Assembly (NCBI GenBank): GCA_002438865.1
Contig: DJRJ01000087.1
Location: 7,308 to 51,537 of the forward strand
Direction: 5' to 3'
Length of the DNA: 44,230 nucleotides
Source: Clostridiales bacterium UBA6363
GTDB taxonomy: Bacteria; Bacillota; Clostridia; UBA1381
The notes under the pieces: generated by a model
Told to the model about the DNA's origin: nothing
Databases searched by the model: none
Seen by the model: the letters and a program-made list of their open reading frames with translations, nothing else
Shown: piece after piece, positions 1 to 8,315 of the stretch
Numbering within the stretch: the first letter of the stretch is position 1
How the letters are laid out: each line of letters starts with the position of its first letter
Made by a program: the position numbers and the translations under genes

Positions 1-734
1 TCGCCCATAAACACCTTTGCGGGGTATTTGTTATATATCAGAAAAGCGATAAGTCCGCCCGTTAAAGCGGCGGAAAAGTACGATAATCCGCTTTCGTTTG
101 CCTTCATATACGCTATGAGCATAAAGAATATGCCCACCGCCGCCGTTATGCTTGACGCTAATCCGTCAAGACCGTCCGTAAGATTTACCGCATTTACAAC
201 GCCTATCATTACAAACATTATAAACGGAATATACAGCCAAATCGGCAAAACAAGCTCAATCTTCGCAAACGGGATATATATTCCCGTATCGAGCGAGCCG
301 AGGAAATACAGCGCAACCACATATGCCGCCGTAAGAACAAGCTGCATGGTGAATTTTTGTGCGGCGGTAAGTCCGAGGTTTCTCTTTTTTACAACCTTTA
401 TGTAATCGTCCGTAAAGCCGATTATTCCAAAGCCGAGCGCTATTAAAAACACCAAAAGCGCCCTGCCCGTTTCGTTATTGAGCGTACCTTTCACGGCCAA
501 AATAACGAAATTCACAATCACCGCTATGCCGATACCGATTATAAACATTATTCCGCCCATTGTGGGAGTGCCCGACTTTTTCTGATGCCATTTAGGTCCC
601 TCCTCACGGATTTCCTGCCCGAATTTCAGCTTATGCAACCACGGTATAAACACGGGACCGAGCGCCGCCGTTACGGCAAACGCAAGAATTATTCCGAGAA
701 GATCGTTTGAAAGCATTTGTTTTAGTAATTCCAT
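1..734 (-). CDS. mraY: Phospho-N-acetylmuramoyl-pentapeptide transferase MraY (partial)
   Basis: MraY transfers phospho-MurNAc-pentapeptide from UDP to undecaprenyl phosphate, making lipid I on the inner face of the membrane. The minus strand translates from ATG at 734 for 244 codons without a stop and then runs off the window, so roughly the last quarter of a normal protein of about 320 aa is missing. Visible family landmarks are the early PTMGGIMF segment, the catalytic aspartate pair in FTDDYIKV, the NAVNLTDGLDGLA stretch and, at the edge, AKVFMG before the expected Asp. Several hydrophobic segments alternate with these loops. The ribosome-binding site GGAGAAA lies in the last codons of murF, and the genes are 3 bp apart, so the two are translationally coupled. 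Not in doubt; only the C-terminus is unseen. Confidence 0.95.
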   Translation of the reverse strand, partial: MELLKQMLSNDLLGIILAFAVTAALGPVFIPWLHKLKFGQEIREEGPKWHQKKSGTPTMGGIMFIIGIGIAVIVNFVILAVKGTLNNETGRALLVFLIALGFGIIGFTDDYIKVVKKRNLGLTAAQKFTMQLVLTAAYVVALYFLGSLDTGIYIPFAKIELVLPIWLYIPFIMFVMIGVVNAVNLTDGLDGLASSITAAVGIFFMLIAYMKANESGLSYFSAALTGGLIAFLIYNKYPAKVFMG

Positions 735-737
735 TTT

Positions 738-2102
738 TTATTTCTCCGTTAAAGCATTATATATTTTTTCAAAATGCATACCCCTTGACGCCTTTATAAG
801 CACGGCGTCGCCCGATTTTACATAATCCTTTGCAAAACCGCACGCCCCGTCCGTATCGGCAAAGCTGTAGACCTCGCTCATATCAAGAGCCTTTGCGCCC
901 TTTGCGATAAATTCCGCATTTTTGCCTGCCGTTATAAGCACATCTGCGCTGTTTACGACGTCTTTGCCGAGTCCGTAATGCGCATCGGGGGCAAAATCGC
1001 CCATTTCAAGCACATCGCCCAAAACGGCAACACGGCGTTTGCCGCTCACCGAGCCGAGCACCTTCAATGCCGCACGTATCGAGTCGGGCGAGGCATTGTA
1101 GCAATCGTTTATAATCGTGACCCCGTCCTTTTCCTCAACCGACATACGCATAGCCGTAAGCTTGAAATTCTTTATGCCCTCAATGATTTTTTCCGGCGGC
1201 ACTTTAAATTCCAGTCCCACGCATATTGCGGCAAGCGCATTGTACACATTATGCTCACCGGCGGAATTTACGGTTATTCTGTACTCTCCGCTGTCGGTTA
1301 CAGCAGTAAATTCCGTGCCGTCTATGCCTTTGTTTACAATATCCTTTGCGTAAACATCATTTTCGGGGTTGGTTATTCCGTAATAAATTACACGGTAATC
1401 GCCCAATCCCTTTGTATGCGACAAAAACTTATCGTCGCCGTTCACTATAAGCACGTTATGCTTATCAAACAGCTTTGTTACCTCCATTTTTGCCTTGAAA
1501 ATCCCCTCCTGCGAGCCGAGATTTTCTATATGCGACATTCCGATATTGGTTATAACCGCCGCATCCGGCATTGCCACCGATGCGAGCCGCTCTATCTCAC
1601 CGAAATGGCTCATTCCCATTTCTATCACCGCCGCCTCGGTTTCCTCCTCAAGACGCAGTACCGTAAGCGGAAGTCCTATTTCGTTATTGAAATTTCCCTC
1701 CGTTTTCAGCGTATTGTATTTCATACTCAAAACGGAATGAATCATATCCTTGGTTGTCGTTTTTCCCACGCTTCCCGTTACCGAAACGGTGGGAACGTTA
1801 TATTTCTGTTTATAATATCTTGCAATATCCGCAAGCGCCTTTTGCGTATTTCCGACACGGATTATCGTTTTTTTGTCAACATTCGGAATATCCTTATGCG
1901 TCACAACGGCGTCCGCACCGCCCGAAAATGCCTGCCCGATAAAATCGTGACCGTCAAAGCGTTCGCCGGCAAGCGGTATAAACAAAGAGCCGCTCTTTGC
2001 CTTGCGTGAATCGGTCGTTATATCGCAAATATCCTTTTTTCCGCCACAAACGAGCGTTCCGCCCGTTGCCTTTATTATATCATCGGTTGTCAGCTTCTGC
2101 AT
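738..2102 (-). CDS. murF: UDP-N-acetylmuramoyl-tripeptide--D-alanyl-D-alanine ligase MurF
   Basis: MurF is the last cytoplasmic Mur ligase; it adds D-Ala-D-Ala to UDP-MurNAc-tripeptide using ATP. The 454-aa product has the usual three domains: an N-terminal UDP-substrate domain with a DSR motif near residue 31, a central ATPase with the P-loop TGSVGKTTTK at about 109-118, and a C-terminal Rossmann-like ligase domain. MSHFGEIERLA and INDCYNASPDSIRAAL are recognisable family segments. The length is normal. It starts at ATG 2102 behind GAGG and sits between murE and mraY in the dcw operon. A 13-bp hairpin in the 79-bp gap upstream may separate its expression from murE. Confidence 0.96.
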   Translation of the reverse strand: MQKLTTDDIIKATGGTLVCGGKKDICDITTDSRKAKSGSLFIPLAGERFDGHDFIGQAFSGGADAVVTHKDIPNVDKKTIIRVGNTQKALADIARYYKQKYNVPTVSVTGSVGKTTTKDMIHSVLSMKYNTLKTEGNFNNEIGLPLTVLRLEEETEAAVIEMGMSHFGEIERLASVAMPDAAVITNIGMSHIENLGSQEGIFKAKMEVTKLFDKHNVLIVNGDDKFLSHTKGLGDYRVIYYGITNPENDVYAKDIVNKGIDGTEFTAVTDSGEYRITVNSAGEHNVYNALAAICVGLEFKVPPEKIIEGIKNFKLTAMRMSVEEKDGVTIINDCYNASPDSIRAALKVLGSVSGKRRVAVLGDVLEMGDFAPDAHYGLGKDVVNSADVLITAGKNAEFIAKGAKALDMSEVYSFADTDGACGFAKDYVKSGDAVLIKASRGMHFEKIYNALTEK

Positions 2103-2138
2103 GGTAAAATCCTCGCTTAATTTAGGTTATATCGCATA

Positions 2139-2178
2139 ATAAGGGAGCGGTATAGCTTTTCCCAAACCGTTCCCTTAT
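2139..2178. other. Intergenic hairpin between murE and murF
   Basis: A 13-bp stem (2139-2151 with 2166-2178, one G-U pair) closes a 14-nt loop inside the dcw operon. No U-run follows on the minus strand, so it does not look like a Rho-independent terminator. An mRNA-stabilising or processing hairpin is more likely, but that is inference. Confidence 0.5.
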
Positions 2179-2181
2179 TGC

Positions 2182-3621
2182 TTACTTGTTATGCAAATGA
2201 CCGTACACTTCCACACGCTCGTCAAAATCAAATTTTTCCTTGCCGATTATCTGATAGGTTTCCTGTCCCTTGCCTGCAAGGATTATTGCGTCGTCCGCCT
2301 TTGCATGATCGAGAGCATAGGCGATAGCCTTACGGCGGTCCACTATAACCGTATACTTGCCGTTTGTACGCTTCATTCCTTCTTCTATCTGCTCAACTAT
2401 CTTTACGGGGTCTTCGGTACGGGGATTATCCGACGTGATTATGCTGAAATCTGAGTATTTGCCTGCGATTTCGCCCATAATTGCACGTTTTGTATTATCT
2501 CTGTCGCCGCCGCAGCCGAACAGCGTAATAACTCTGCCTTTTGCAAATTCTTTAACGCATTTTATAATATTTTCAAGTCCGTCGGGAGTATGCGCATAGT
2601 CGATAATAACGGTGTAATCCGTGTCGGTCGGAACGACCTCCACTCTGCCCGTTACGCCCGATGCCGCCGCAAGTCCCTTGCGGATTGTTTCCATATCTAT
2701 ACCGAGTTCAAGCGCCGCACCTGCCGCACATATTGCGTTGTACACGCTGAATTTTCCCGGTATCTGAATATGAATGGGGTACTTTTCGCCCTTATATATT
2801 ATGTCAAAATCCGTTCCTCTTGCGGATATGTTCACGTTTTCAGCCGTCAAATCACAGCCATCGCCCATACCCACCTTCAAAATCTCACACGGAGCTTTTG
2901 CGGCTATTTTCTTGCCGCCGTCATCATCAAAGTTTACAACGCCTTTATCGCAAAGATTGAAAAGTTTTGCTTTGGCATTGAGGTAATTCTCCATTGTGCC
3001 GTGGAAATCGAGATGATCCTGCGTAAGGTTTGTAAACACTCCAACGTCAAAGTGACAGCCGTGTACACGGTCAAGCTCCAGAGCATGGCTTGAAACCTCC
3101 ATAACCACGTATTCCGCCTCGCTCTGCGCCATTTCGGCAAACAATTGCTGAAGTTCGAGCGCATTGGGCGTTGTCGGTGTGGTGCTTTGCGTAAGCAATA
3201 CCTTGTCGCCGATTATGTTCTGATTTGTGCCTATTACGCCGACGCATTTTCCTGCCTCATCAAGAATACTTTTAACAAGATACGTTATCGTTGTCTTGCC
3301 GTTTGTACCCGTTACGCCTATAAGCTTAAACTTCTTTGACGCATTTCCGTAAAATCTGCACGCCATTTCGGCTATTGTACGCCGTGAATTTTCAACATAC
3401 AGAACGGGAACGTCCACATCTATCTTTTCCTGTGCTATTATTGCGGCGGCGCCGTTGTTTACGGCGTCCTGCGCATATTTGTGTCCGTCCGTTTCGTAGC
3501 CTTTTATGCAAACAAATACGTTTCCGGGCATTACGTTTCTTGAATTGTACGCTATTCCCGTTATTTCCGTATCTTCAAATTTGTCAAGCCATTCTTTTCC
3601 GATTAGTTCAGAGGCTAACAT
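2182..3621 (-). CDS. murE: UDP-N-acetylmuramoyl-L-alanyl-D-glutamate--2,6-diaminopimelate ligase MurE
   Basis: MurE adds the third amino acid of the peptidoglycan stem peptide to UDP-MurNAc-L-Ala-D-Glu. The 479-aa protein has the P-loop GVTGTNGKTT at about 102-111, the YVVMEVSSHALEL and FTNLTQDHLDFHGTMENY segments of the central domain, and DNPR at 398-401 followed by TEDP. The arginine of DNPR marks the meso-diaminopimelate-specific type, because lysine-adding enzymes differ at this point. The cell wall of this organism is therefore predicted to be A2pm-based. Start ATG 3621 follows a GGGGGAA site. The gene lies 30 bp downstream of the transpeptidase gene in the same operon. Confidence 0.96.
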   Translation of the reverse strand: MLASELIGKEWLDKFEDTEITGIAYNSRNVMPGNVFVCIKGYETDGHKYAQDAVNNGAAAIIAQEKIDVDVPVLYVENSRRTIAEMACRFYGNASKKFKLIGVTGTNGKTTITYLVKSILDEAGKCVGVIGTNQNIIGDKVLLTQSTTPTTPNALELQQLFAEMAQSEAEYVVMEVSSHALELDRVHGCHFDVGVFTNLTQDHLDFHGTMENYLNAKAKLFNLCDKGVVNFDDDGGKKIAAKAPCEILKVGMGDGCDLTAENVNISARGTDFDIIYKGEKYPIHIQIPGKFSVYNAICAAGAALELGIDMETIRKGLAAASGVTGRVEVVPTDTDYTVIIDYAHTPDGLENIIKCVKEFAKGRVITLFGCGGDRDNTKRAIMGEIAGKYSDFSIITSDNPRTEDPVKIVEQIEEGMKRTNGKYTVIVDRRKAIAYALDHAKADDAIILAGKGQETYQIIGKEKFDFDERVEVYGHLHNK

Positions 3622-3651
3622 ATTGAAATTCCCCCTTAAATATATTTAGCT

Positions 3652-5946
3652 TTAGTCTGACGCTACCTGTCTGAATTCAACGCCTATTACCGTACCCGGC
3701 ATTACCTTTTCACCGGCTTTAATGCTTTGATTTACCGCATACGACGCCGCCGATTCGCTGTGACCCGCACCCATAATCTCAAAGTTAAGGTCACGTCCGG
3801 CAAGCACGTCTTTCGCCTCGCTTACCGACATACTTTCGAGATTGGGAACAGTTACGGTAAGCTCCTCGTTATCCGTATCGGTGTACAGAATAACGGTTGA
3901 GTTTTCGCTCATCATTGTACCGGGTTTCGGCAGCTGTGACATAACCGTATCTCCGCTGCCCTTTATTCTGTAATTAAGCTGTGAGTTTACTATAAGCGTT
4001 TTTGCCTCCGATGTTGACTTTGTGCGCACATCGGGGACTTCTATTGTTGTATCCGGAGTTTCCTCCGCAGTGTACTGCTTTTCAATTCCGAGATAATTAA
4101 GCGTATCCTCTATTACCTCGCCCGCAAGCGGTGCGGCTATTGTACCGCCGTACTTGTTTGCCACCTGAGGTTCGTCAAGCACTATAAGGCACACTATCTC
4201 CGGGTCGTTTGCCGGAGCAAAACCTACGAATGATGCGACACGCTTGTCGCTTCCTCTCGGAAGTTTTTCCGATGTACCCGTTTTTCCGCCGATACGGCAG
4301 CCCTTCACGTATGCGTTTTTACCTGTCGCATTCGGCTGTGCAACAACCTGTTCGAGTATGTCACGCATTTTGGAGGAGGTTTCCTCCGATATAACACGGT
4401 TTACAACCTCCGGCTGATATGATTTTACCACACCGTCGCCGTTTTTGATTTCCTTTACTATATGCGGCTTCATTCTTTCGCCGCCGTTTATAACCGCACT
4501 GATTGCCGTTATAAGCTGAATGGGCGTTATCTGGAAGTTCTGACCGAACGAGTTTGTCGCAAGGTCGACCACGCTCATCTTGTCACGGTAATAAATACTT
4601 GAGCTTTCGCCGCCAAGTTCTATGCCCGTCTTATCGGCAAGACCGAACGCCGTGAAATATTCTCTGAATTTTTCCGCTCCGAGTTTGAGTCCCACGTCAA
4701 TGAATACCGGGTTACAGGAGTTCAAAACGCCCTGCACAAACGTTTCACTGCCGTGACCGTCCGAGTTGGCACAGCTTATTTTTCTGTCCTCAACCACTCT
4801 GAAGCCGGGGCAGAAGAACGGCGTGTTCATATCGACAACGTGTTCCTCCAAAGCCGCTGCCGCCGTGATTATCTTAAATGTCGAGCCCGGCTCATATGTA
4901 TCGGAAACCGCTTTGTTTCTCCACATTTTATTGCGCATTGCGGCAACCTTTTCATCGCTCATACTGTCCGGATCATCGGTAGGCTTGGGACTTGATTTGG
5001 TATCTTCATCGCTGTCCTTTTTCTCGCCGTCATATGTAAAATCTATTGCATACTTATTAAATCTGTCTATGTCATAGGGATTGTTTGAATCGAAATCCGG
5101 CTTTACCGCAAGCGCAAGTATCTCGCCCGTTTTCGGATTCATTATTATTCCTGCCGCACCCTCTTTAAGCTTGTTCTCCTGAACAGCTTCTTCAAGGCGC
5201 TTTTCGAGGAAGTGCTGAATTGTTTCATCTATCGTCAGCACTATGTCACTGCCCTTTTCCGCCTCGTTCAGATATTCCGTCTGCTGTTCGGCAAGGGTTG
5301 TTCCCTTTGCTGTCTGATTTTTAAGTATCGCTCCGGCTTTTCCCGAAAGCGAATCGTCAAACACAAGTTCAACGCCCTGGAGTCCGTTGTTGTCATATCC
5401 CGTAAATCCGAGAACGTGCGGTGCGACATCATACGGATAATATCTTTTTGAGTCGTCCTCAAAATATATTCCGCTGAATGCTTTCGCAAGCTTTTTCGCC
5501 TCATCGCCTGCGTCCTCGCCCGGTTTCATAATGGCGTTTATCTTGTCCGTTTCCTCCATAGATATTCTCTTTTTGATTATCTGATAACGGCTGTTTTTCT
5601 GCAAAAGCTTTAAAATATCGTCATAGCTCATATCTATTATGGGCGAAAGCTTTGACGCTATCGTTTCGGCGTTGCCTTTGTTTTTTACGTCCTGCGGATT
5701 GCAGGTAAGAGTGTTAACTGACGCACTCTCCGCAAGCACCTTGCCGTTTCTGTCGTAAATGCTTCCTCTCGAAGCCGTGATTATACTGCTTCCCTGCTGT
5801 TGGTTTTTGGCTTTTGTGGAAAGCTCGTCACCACGGACTATCTGCCAATATGCAACACGCAGTATCAACGCTGCAAGGCAAGCCAAAATTATGCTTGCCA
5901 TTACGATAGTCCGTCTTCTTATTTTATTTATTGATGGTGTCGGCAT
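3652..5946 (-). CDS. Division-type class B penicillin-binding protein with PASTA domains (FtsI/PbpB/SpoVD family)
   Basis: This is a membrane-anchored D,D-transpeptidase that cross-links septal (or spore cortex) peptidoglycan. The 764-aa protein has one N-terminal membrane segment (about 14-34), a pedestal domain, and a transpeptidase domain with the catalytic STFK at 355-358, SCN at 410-412 and KTGT at 555-558. Two PASTA repeats follow at about 634-764, the second ending in GTVIGVEFRQ. An unusually charged insertion (about 307-335, rich in Asp, Lys, Ser and Pro) precedes the active-site serine. Position after ftsL and before murE is normal for FtsI in Bacillota. PASTA-bearing members there include both PbpB and SpoVD, and sequence alone does not decide between a vegetative and a sporulation role. 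Start ATG 5946 follows AAGGAAAGGAA. Confidence 0.92.
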   Translation of the reverse strand: MPTPSINKIRRRTIVMASIILACLAALILRVAYWQIVRGDELSTKAKNQQQGSSIITASRGSIYDRNGKVLAESASVNTLTCNPQDVKNKGNAETIASKLSPIIDMSYDDILKLLQKNSRYQIIKKRISMEETDKINAIMKPGEDAGDEAKKLAKAFSGIYFEDDSKRYYPYDVAPHVLGFTGYDNNGLQGVELVFDDSLSGKAGAILKNQTAKGTTLAEQQTEYLNEAEKGSDIVLTIDETIQHFLEKRLEEAVQENKLKEGAAGIIMNPKTGEILALAVKPDFDSNNPYDIDRFNKYAIDFTYDGEKKDSDEDTKSSPKPTDDPDSMSDEKVAAMRNKMWRNKAVSDTYEPGSTFKIITAAAALEEHVVDMNTPFFCPGFRVVEDRKISCANSDGHGSETFVQGVLNSCNPVFIDVGLKLGAEKFREYFTAFGLADKTGIELGGESSSIYYRDKMSVVDLATNSFGQNFQITPIQLITAISAVINGGERMKPHIVKEIKNGDGVVKSYQPEVVNRVISEETSSKMRDILEQVVAQPNATGKNAYVKGCRIGGKTGTSEKLPRGSDKRVASFVGFAPANDPEIVCLIVLDEPQVANKYGGTIAAPLAGEVIEDTLNYLGIEKQYTAEETPDTTIEVPDVRTKSTSEAKTLIVNSQLNYRIKGSGDTVMSQLPKPGTMMSENSTVILYTDTDNEELTVTVPNLESMSVSEAKDVLAGRDLNFEIMGAGHSESAASYAVNQSIKAGEKVMPGTVIGVEFRQVASD

Positions 5947-5999
5947 ACAGTTCCTTTCCTTACTTATAGCAAAACATTCCGAATTTATATGTATATAAA

Positions 6000-6491
6000 C
6001 TATTCTATGCTAAAAAATGTCACAATATTACTGCCAAGCTTTTTGAGCGCCGCACCGATACGATTTATCGGCCCCTCCACATCCGACGCTGTTTTCTCCG
6101 TTACATCGTTTTGTTTAACATTTACATATATCGTCTGATACTTTTCCGGACGCTGCATTCCGAGTCTTGTCGTTGCCTCCTCCTCGATTTTTGTGAGGTC
6201 AACGCTCTTTTCCAGCTCATAATTTTTCTGTGAGGTTATAGCCTCTGCGTCCGCAAGTTTTTTCTCAAGCGAAGCAATCTGCTGCTTTGTTTCGTTTACT
6301 GCAACAAATTCGGAAATCATAAATCCAGCAGAAAATGACAGCACGAGTATTGCACAAATTCTGCGTACACTTTTTTTCCTGTTCAGCATCTGATTATGAT
6401 TCCTCTTACTCTTATTCTGTTGTGGTTTCCGCTTTTTCGGAACATATTCTTCATAGGTATAATCTTTATACGCTAAATTATCGTATCCCAC
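6000..6491 (-). CDS. ftsL: FtsL-like septum-formation protein
   Basis: This small bitopic division protein is placed between rsmH and the transpeptidase gene, the standard FtsL position. The 163-aa product has a strongly basic cytoplasmic N-terminus (about 18-44), a single membrane segment at about 45-65 (ICAILVLSFSAGFMISEFVA), then a heptad-like coiled coil (about 68-105). FtsL normally acts with DivIC/FtsB and FtsW-FtsI in the divisome. Sequence conservation in this family is very low, so the call rests on topology and context. The start appears to be GTG at 6491 behind AGGAGAAAG. It is longer than many FtsL proteins (about 110-120 aa) because of both tails. Confidence 0.8.
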   Translation of the reverse strand: MGYDNLAYKDYTYEEYVPKKRKPQQNKSKRNHNQMLNRKKSVRRICAILVLSFSAGFMISEFVAVNETKQQIASLEKKLADAEAITSQKNYELEKSVDLTKIEEEATTRLGMQRPEKYQTIYVNVKQNDVTEKTASDVEGPINRIGAALKKLGSNIVTFFSIE

Positions 6492-6501
6492 AATCTTTCT
6501 C

Positions 6502-7434
6502 CTACAATTTCTCTATTACTCTCAGTTTTGCGCTTTTTGAACGTGAATTATTTTCTATTTCCGTATCATCGGGAAGTATCGGCTTGCGTGTGATAATCTT
6601 AACCGAAGGCTTATTGCCGCACACGCATACCGGAAAGCTTTTCGGGCAGGTACAGCCCCGGGCAAGGTTTGCAAATGTTTTTTTAACTATTCTGTCCTCA
6701 AGGGAATGGAATGTTATTATTGCAAGCCGACCGTTCTTATTTAAAGCTTCCGTAAAATCCTTTATGCTCTGTTCAAGTATCCCGAGTTCGTTGTTTACCT
6801 CTATGCGAACCGCCTGAAATATCCGCTTTGCCGGGTGGCCGCCCTCTTCCCTTGCACCTTTCGGGATTGCGGCTTTTATTATTTCAACCAGTTCAAAGGT
6901 GGTTTCCACGTTTTTTTTCTTACGGTACTCTGTAATAAACTGCGCCACACGCTTTGACCATTTTTCTTCTCCGTACTCAAAAAATATTCGTGAAAGCTCC
7001 TCCTCCGAATATGAATTGATTACGTCGTATGCGCTTTTTCCGCCGTCGGCGTTCATACGCATATCGAGAGGAGCGTCATGCATATAGGAAAATCCTCTCG
7101 AAGCATTGTCAAGCTGATACGAGCTTACGCCCAAATCAAGCAGTGCGCCGTCTATTTTATCTGTATGCAGGCTTTTTAAAATTTCCTTTATCCTGCAAAA
7201 ATTGTTGTTTACAAGCGTTACCCTGTCCGAAAAAACGTCAAGACGTTTTCGGGCTGCCGATATTGCTTCTTTATCTTGGTCAATGCCGATAAGGCGGCAT
7301 TTTTCGTTTGATGACAGCAACTTGTATGAATGACCTCCGCCGCCGAGCGTACCGTCAACATAAACGCCGTTGTCTTTTACGCCGAGATATTCTATGCTTT
7401 TGTCCAAAAGCACCGAAATATGCTTAAATTCCAT
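6502..7434 (-). CDS. rsmH: 16S rRNA (cytosine(1402)-N(4))-methyltransferase RsmH (MraW)
   Basis: RsmH methylates N4 of C1402 in the decoding centre of 16S rRNA using S-adenosylmethionine. The 310-aa protein opens with the typical [15 protein letters not shown], followed by the SAM-binding loop [14 protein letters not shown] (about 28-41). [26 protein letters not shown] and the C-terminal [13 protein letters not shown] are further family signatures. A CxC cluster near the C-terminus ([13 protein letters not shown]) is typical of the family. Start ATG 7434 has GGAGG 6 nt upstream. It lies 18 bp after mraZ. Confidence 0.97.
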   Translation of the reverse strand: MEFKHISVLLDKSIEYLGVKDNGVYVDGTLGGGGHSYKLLSSNEKCRLIGIDQDKEAISAARKRLDVFSDRVTLVNNNFCRIKEILKSLHTDKIDGALLDLGVSSYQLDNASRGFSYMHDAPLDMRMNADGGKSAYDVINSYSEEELSRIFFEYGEEKWSKRVAQFITEYRKKKNVETTFELVEIIKAAIPKGAREEGGHPAKRIFQAVRIEVNNELGILEQSIKDFTEALNKNGRLAIITFHSLEDRIVKKTFANLARGCTCPKSFPVCVCGNKPSVKIITRKPILPDDTEIENNSRSKSAKLRVIEKL

Positions 7435-7452
7435 TTACAGCCTCCGTTGTTA

Positions 7453-7893
7453 TCAGATGTTCAGTCCGTATTTTAAAATACCGTCCATCATAATATCATC
7501 GGACAATCCGCTCTGATAATTCTTCCACTCACCGCTGTCCCATATTTCGAGCCTTGTGTTTGCGCCGACAAGCACCACGTCTTTTGTAAGACCGGCATAA
7601 TCGAGAAGCCTTTCCGCAACGGAAATTCTTCCCTGCTTATCCACCGCCACGGCGGTTGCCTTGCCGAAGAACATACGCACAAACGCCGCCGCATTACGGT
7701 CGGTTGCCGTAGGCAGTTTGTTTATCTTTTCCGCCATACGTCCCCATTCCTCCTCGGTATACAAATGCAGGCATTTGTCCGAAGGCGCCTGAGTGATATA
7801 CACGATATTACCCGCCATACCACGTATTTTGGAAGGAAGTATTATTCTTCCACGCTCGTCCAGCTGTCTTTCGTATTCGTCAACAAAAGCCAT
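7453..7893 (-). CDS. mraZ: Transcriptional regulator MraZ
   Basis: MraZ is a DNA-binding protein of the AbrB/SpoVT fold that forms a ring and represses its own dcw operon in the species studied. The 146-aa product from ATG 7893 begins MAFVDEYERQLDERGRI, the canonical first repeat start. The second repeat carries AVDKQGRISVAERLLDYAGL. The reading frame is open upstream to 7941, but that extension lacks a ribosome-binding site, whereas GGAAAGGGCGGTG precedes 7893 and the resulting length fits the family. It is the first gene of the operon, and its probable operator lies at 7971-8000. Confidence 0.95.
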   Translation of the reverse strand: MAFVDEYERQLDERGRIILPSKIRGMAGNIVYITQAPSDKCLHLYTEEEWGRMAEKINKLPTATDRNAAAFVRMFFGKATAVAVDKQGRISVAERLLDYAGLTKDVVLVGANTRLEIWDSGEWKNYQSGLSDDIMMDGILKYGLNI

Positions 7894-7970
7894 CGTGTAT
7901 TCACCGCCCTTTCCGCAAACATAATAAACATAAAAAATCACAGCGAGCGAGCATTGGGTTTATAGTTCAT

Positions 7971-8000
7971 TTTCTCTCCCATTCACTCCAATTCGCTCCC
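7971..8000 (-). promoter_or_regulatory. Probable MraZ operator: three 10-bp direct repeats
   Basis: Read on the minus strand, three perfectly phased 10-bp units (GGGAGCGAAT, TGGAGTGAAT, GGGAGAGAAA) sit just downstream of the predicted start of the dcw transcript. Known MraZ boxes are repeated TGGG-type half-sites with about 10-bp periodicity, so phase and position fit. That MraZ binds here is inference. Confidence 0.75.
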
Positions 8001-8009
8001 CATGTAACC

Positions 8010-8038
8010 ATTTTACTCTATATTCGCAAAAAACGCAA
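8010..8038 (-). promoter_or_regulatory. Promoter of the mraZ/dcw operon
   Basis: On the minus strand TTGCGT (8033-8038) and TAAAAT (8010-8015) are spaced by exactly 17 bp, a sigma-A-type promoter. The predicted start (about 8003) places the three 10-bp repeats at the very beginning of the leader. Confidence 0.7.
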
Positions 8039-8097
8039 TATCTTTTTTAAATTTTTTTTCAAAAATAATCTATTTTGTTTACATTTTATATTTTTGC

Positions 8098-8126
8098 TTG
8101 TAAAATTCGGCAAAACAGGTTATAAT
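8098..8126 (+). promoter_or_regulatory. Promoter for the leader RNA upstream of tex
   Basis: TTGTAA (8098-8103), 17-bp spacer and TATAAT (8121-8126). It diverges from the dcw promoter and points toward tex. Confidence 0.7.
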
Positions 8127-8132
8127 GAAACA

Positions 8133-8246
8133 GGCGGCACAGCAGTCATATGTACATAATATTGATATTTTTCCGTAATATGACTACTATATGTTGTGTC
8201 GGTTACTATTCTATCACAAATGCATTAATTTGTGAAGTCTTTTTTT
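8133..8246 (+). ncRNA. Structured leader or small RNA upstream of tex
   Basis: Just after a good promoter, GGCACA (8136-8141) pairs with TGTGTC (8195-8200), and AGTCATAT (8144-8151) pairs perfectly with ATATGACT (8078+100, that is 8178-8185), making a long interrupted hairpin. A 7-bp hairpin (8215-8221 with 8228-8234) followed by AAGTC and seven U residues then looks like a weak Rho-independent terminator about 70 nt before the tex start. The transcript could be an independent RNA of about 110 nt or an attenuating leader of tex. I recognise no named family; it shares only general layout with the RNAs at 15543-16209. Confidence 0.5.
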
Positions 8247-8315
8247 AAATTTATTTTGCAGAAATATTACAAATCGGCTTTTTGTCGAATTTTGTAAAAG
8301 GAAAGGGCTTTTATT

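Noticed and set aside
978..2009. 343-codon plus-strand ORF opposite murF
   Set aside because: It is antisense to an intact murF with full family motifs, has no promoter or ribosome-binding site, and its product has no recognisable domain.
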